41,028 nt of DNA from CAZYYO01 sp964650965 (GTDB lineage: Bacteria; Bacillota; Clostridia; Lachnospirales; Lachnospiraceae). Under the pieces are notes generated by a model. It was given only the letters and a program-made list of their open reading frames with translations. It had not been told where the DNA came from and did no database searches. Shown piece after piece: positions 40,952-41,028 of the stretch; position 1 is the stretch's first letter, and each line of letters opens with the position of its first letter. The DNA is taken from contig CAZYYO010000015.1 of the NCBI GenBank assembly GCA_964650965.1, forward strand, positions 1 through 41,028, read 5' to 3'. The position numbers and the translations under genes are program-made.

Positions 40952-41028
40952 TTACGACCAAGCCCCCGGGCGGGCACCACGTTTAGCCATATTCAAGGTA
41001 TGCCGGGCATTCCGCTGAGCCTTCTCAG
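40952..41028 (-). CDS. Possible C-terminal end of a protein running off the right edge
   Basis: On the minus strand one frame is open from the edge to a TAA at 40952-40954, reading EKAQRNARHTLNMAKRGARP and ending GAWS. It would be convergent with the cyclophilin gene. It is short and richer in GC than the neighbours, and I do not recognise it, so it may be chance. Confidence 0.25.
   Translation of the reverse strand, partial: EKAQRNARHTLNMAKRGARPGAWS

Noticed and set aside
1..41028. CRISPR arrays, insertion sequences, prophage genes, tRNA or rRNA genes
   Set aside because: I found no regularly spaced repeats, transposase or integrase motifs, or tRNA/rRNA-like sequences in the window.

Overview
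The window comes from an AT-rich, anaerobic, probably spore-forming Firmicute. Lachnospiraceae is the best fit. The evidence is a fucose/rhamnose-type glycyl-radical microcompartment (GRM) like those of Roseburia inulinivorans and Clostridium phytofermentans, a class III ribonucleotide reductase, a GH39 xylosidase, a Firmicutes-style Tad-like pilus locus, strong AGGAGG ribosome sites, and a CwlC-like amidase with a sigma-K-like promoter. All family assignments come from reading motifs; no database search was run.

Layout. 1-141 is the 3' end of an AraC-type regulator. 138-4313 (minus) holds a GGDEF/EAL protein and a methyltransferase-like protein. 4588-4728 (plus) has an excellent sigma-A promoter and an intrinsic terminator about 105 nt apart with no gene between them, so it is a candidate C-rich small RNA. 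4836-18219 (minus) is a complete GRM locus in two transcription units. The first is glycyl-radical diol dehydratase, activating enzyme, PduU-like shell protein and PduV-like GTPase. The second is class II aldolase, GlcG-like protein, CoA-acylating aldehyde dehydrogenase, zinc-type alcohol dehydrogenase, four BMC-H shell proteins, PduL, vertex protein, RnfC/PduS-like protein, PduT-like BMC-T and a DeoR regulator. 18466-21055 holds nrdD, fused to a glutaredoxin-like domain, and its regulatory region. 21056-25794 encodes a response regulator, a histidine kinase and a YfhO-like membrane protein broken by an apparent 1-nt deletion. 25943-28218 encodes HflX and a TPR lipoprotein. 28485-31398 (plus) encodes a GH39 beta-xylosidase and a CNNM/CorC-type membrane protein. 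31465-32523 encodes a CwlC-like amidase. 32586-40082 (minus) is a compact Tad-like secretion/pilus locus that includes two very small membrane proteins (35 and 45 aa) and a large beta-helix surface protein. 40409-40930 (plus) encodes a cyclophilin.

How the genes work together. The microcompartment would take a 6-deoxyhexose-1-phosphate (fuculose- or rhamnulose-1-P) and cleave it to DHAP and lactaldehyde. Lactaldehyde is reduced to 1,2-propanediol, which the glycyl-radical enzyme dehydrates to propanal. Propanal then dismutates to propanol and propionyl-CoA/propionyl-phosphate inside the shell. Five enzymes carry recognisable encapsulation helices: four at the N-terminus and the aldolase at its C-terminus. 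Sugar isomerase, kinase and propionate kinase genes are not in the window. Both GRM promoters carry repeated AAAAACAAC elements just upstream of the -35 box, which suggests shared control.

The least familiar region is the Tad-like locus. It has one two-TM-cluster TadB/TadC-like protein, several short proteins sharing a 'YG + transmembrane helix' N-terminus, and two membrane-anchored and one large secreted protein with surface-type beta domains. No prepilin peptidase is visible.
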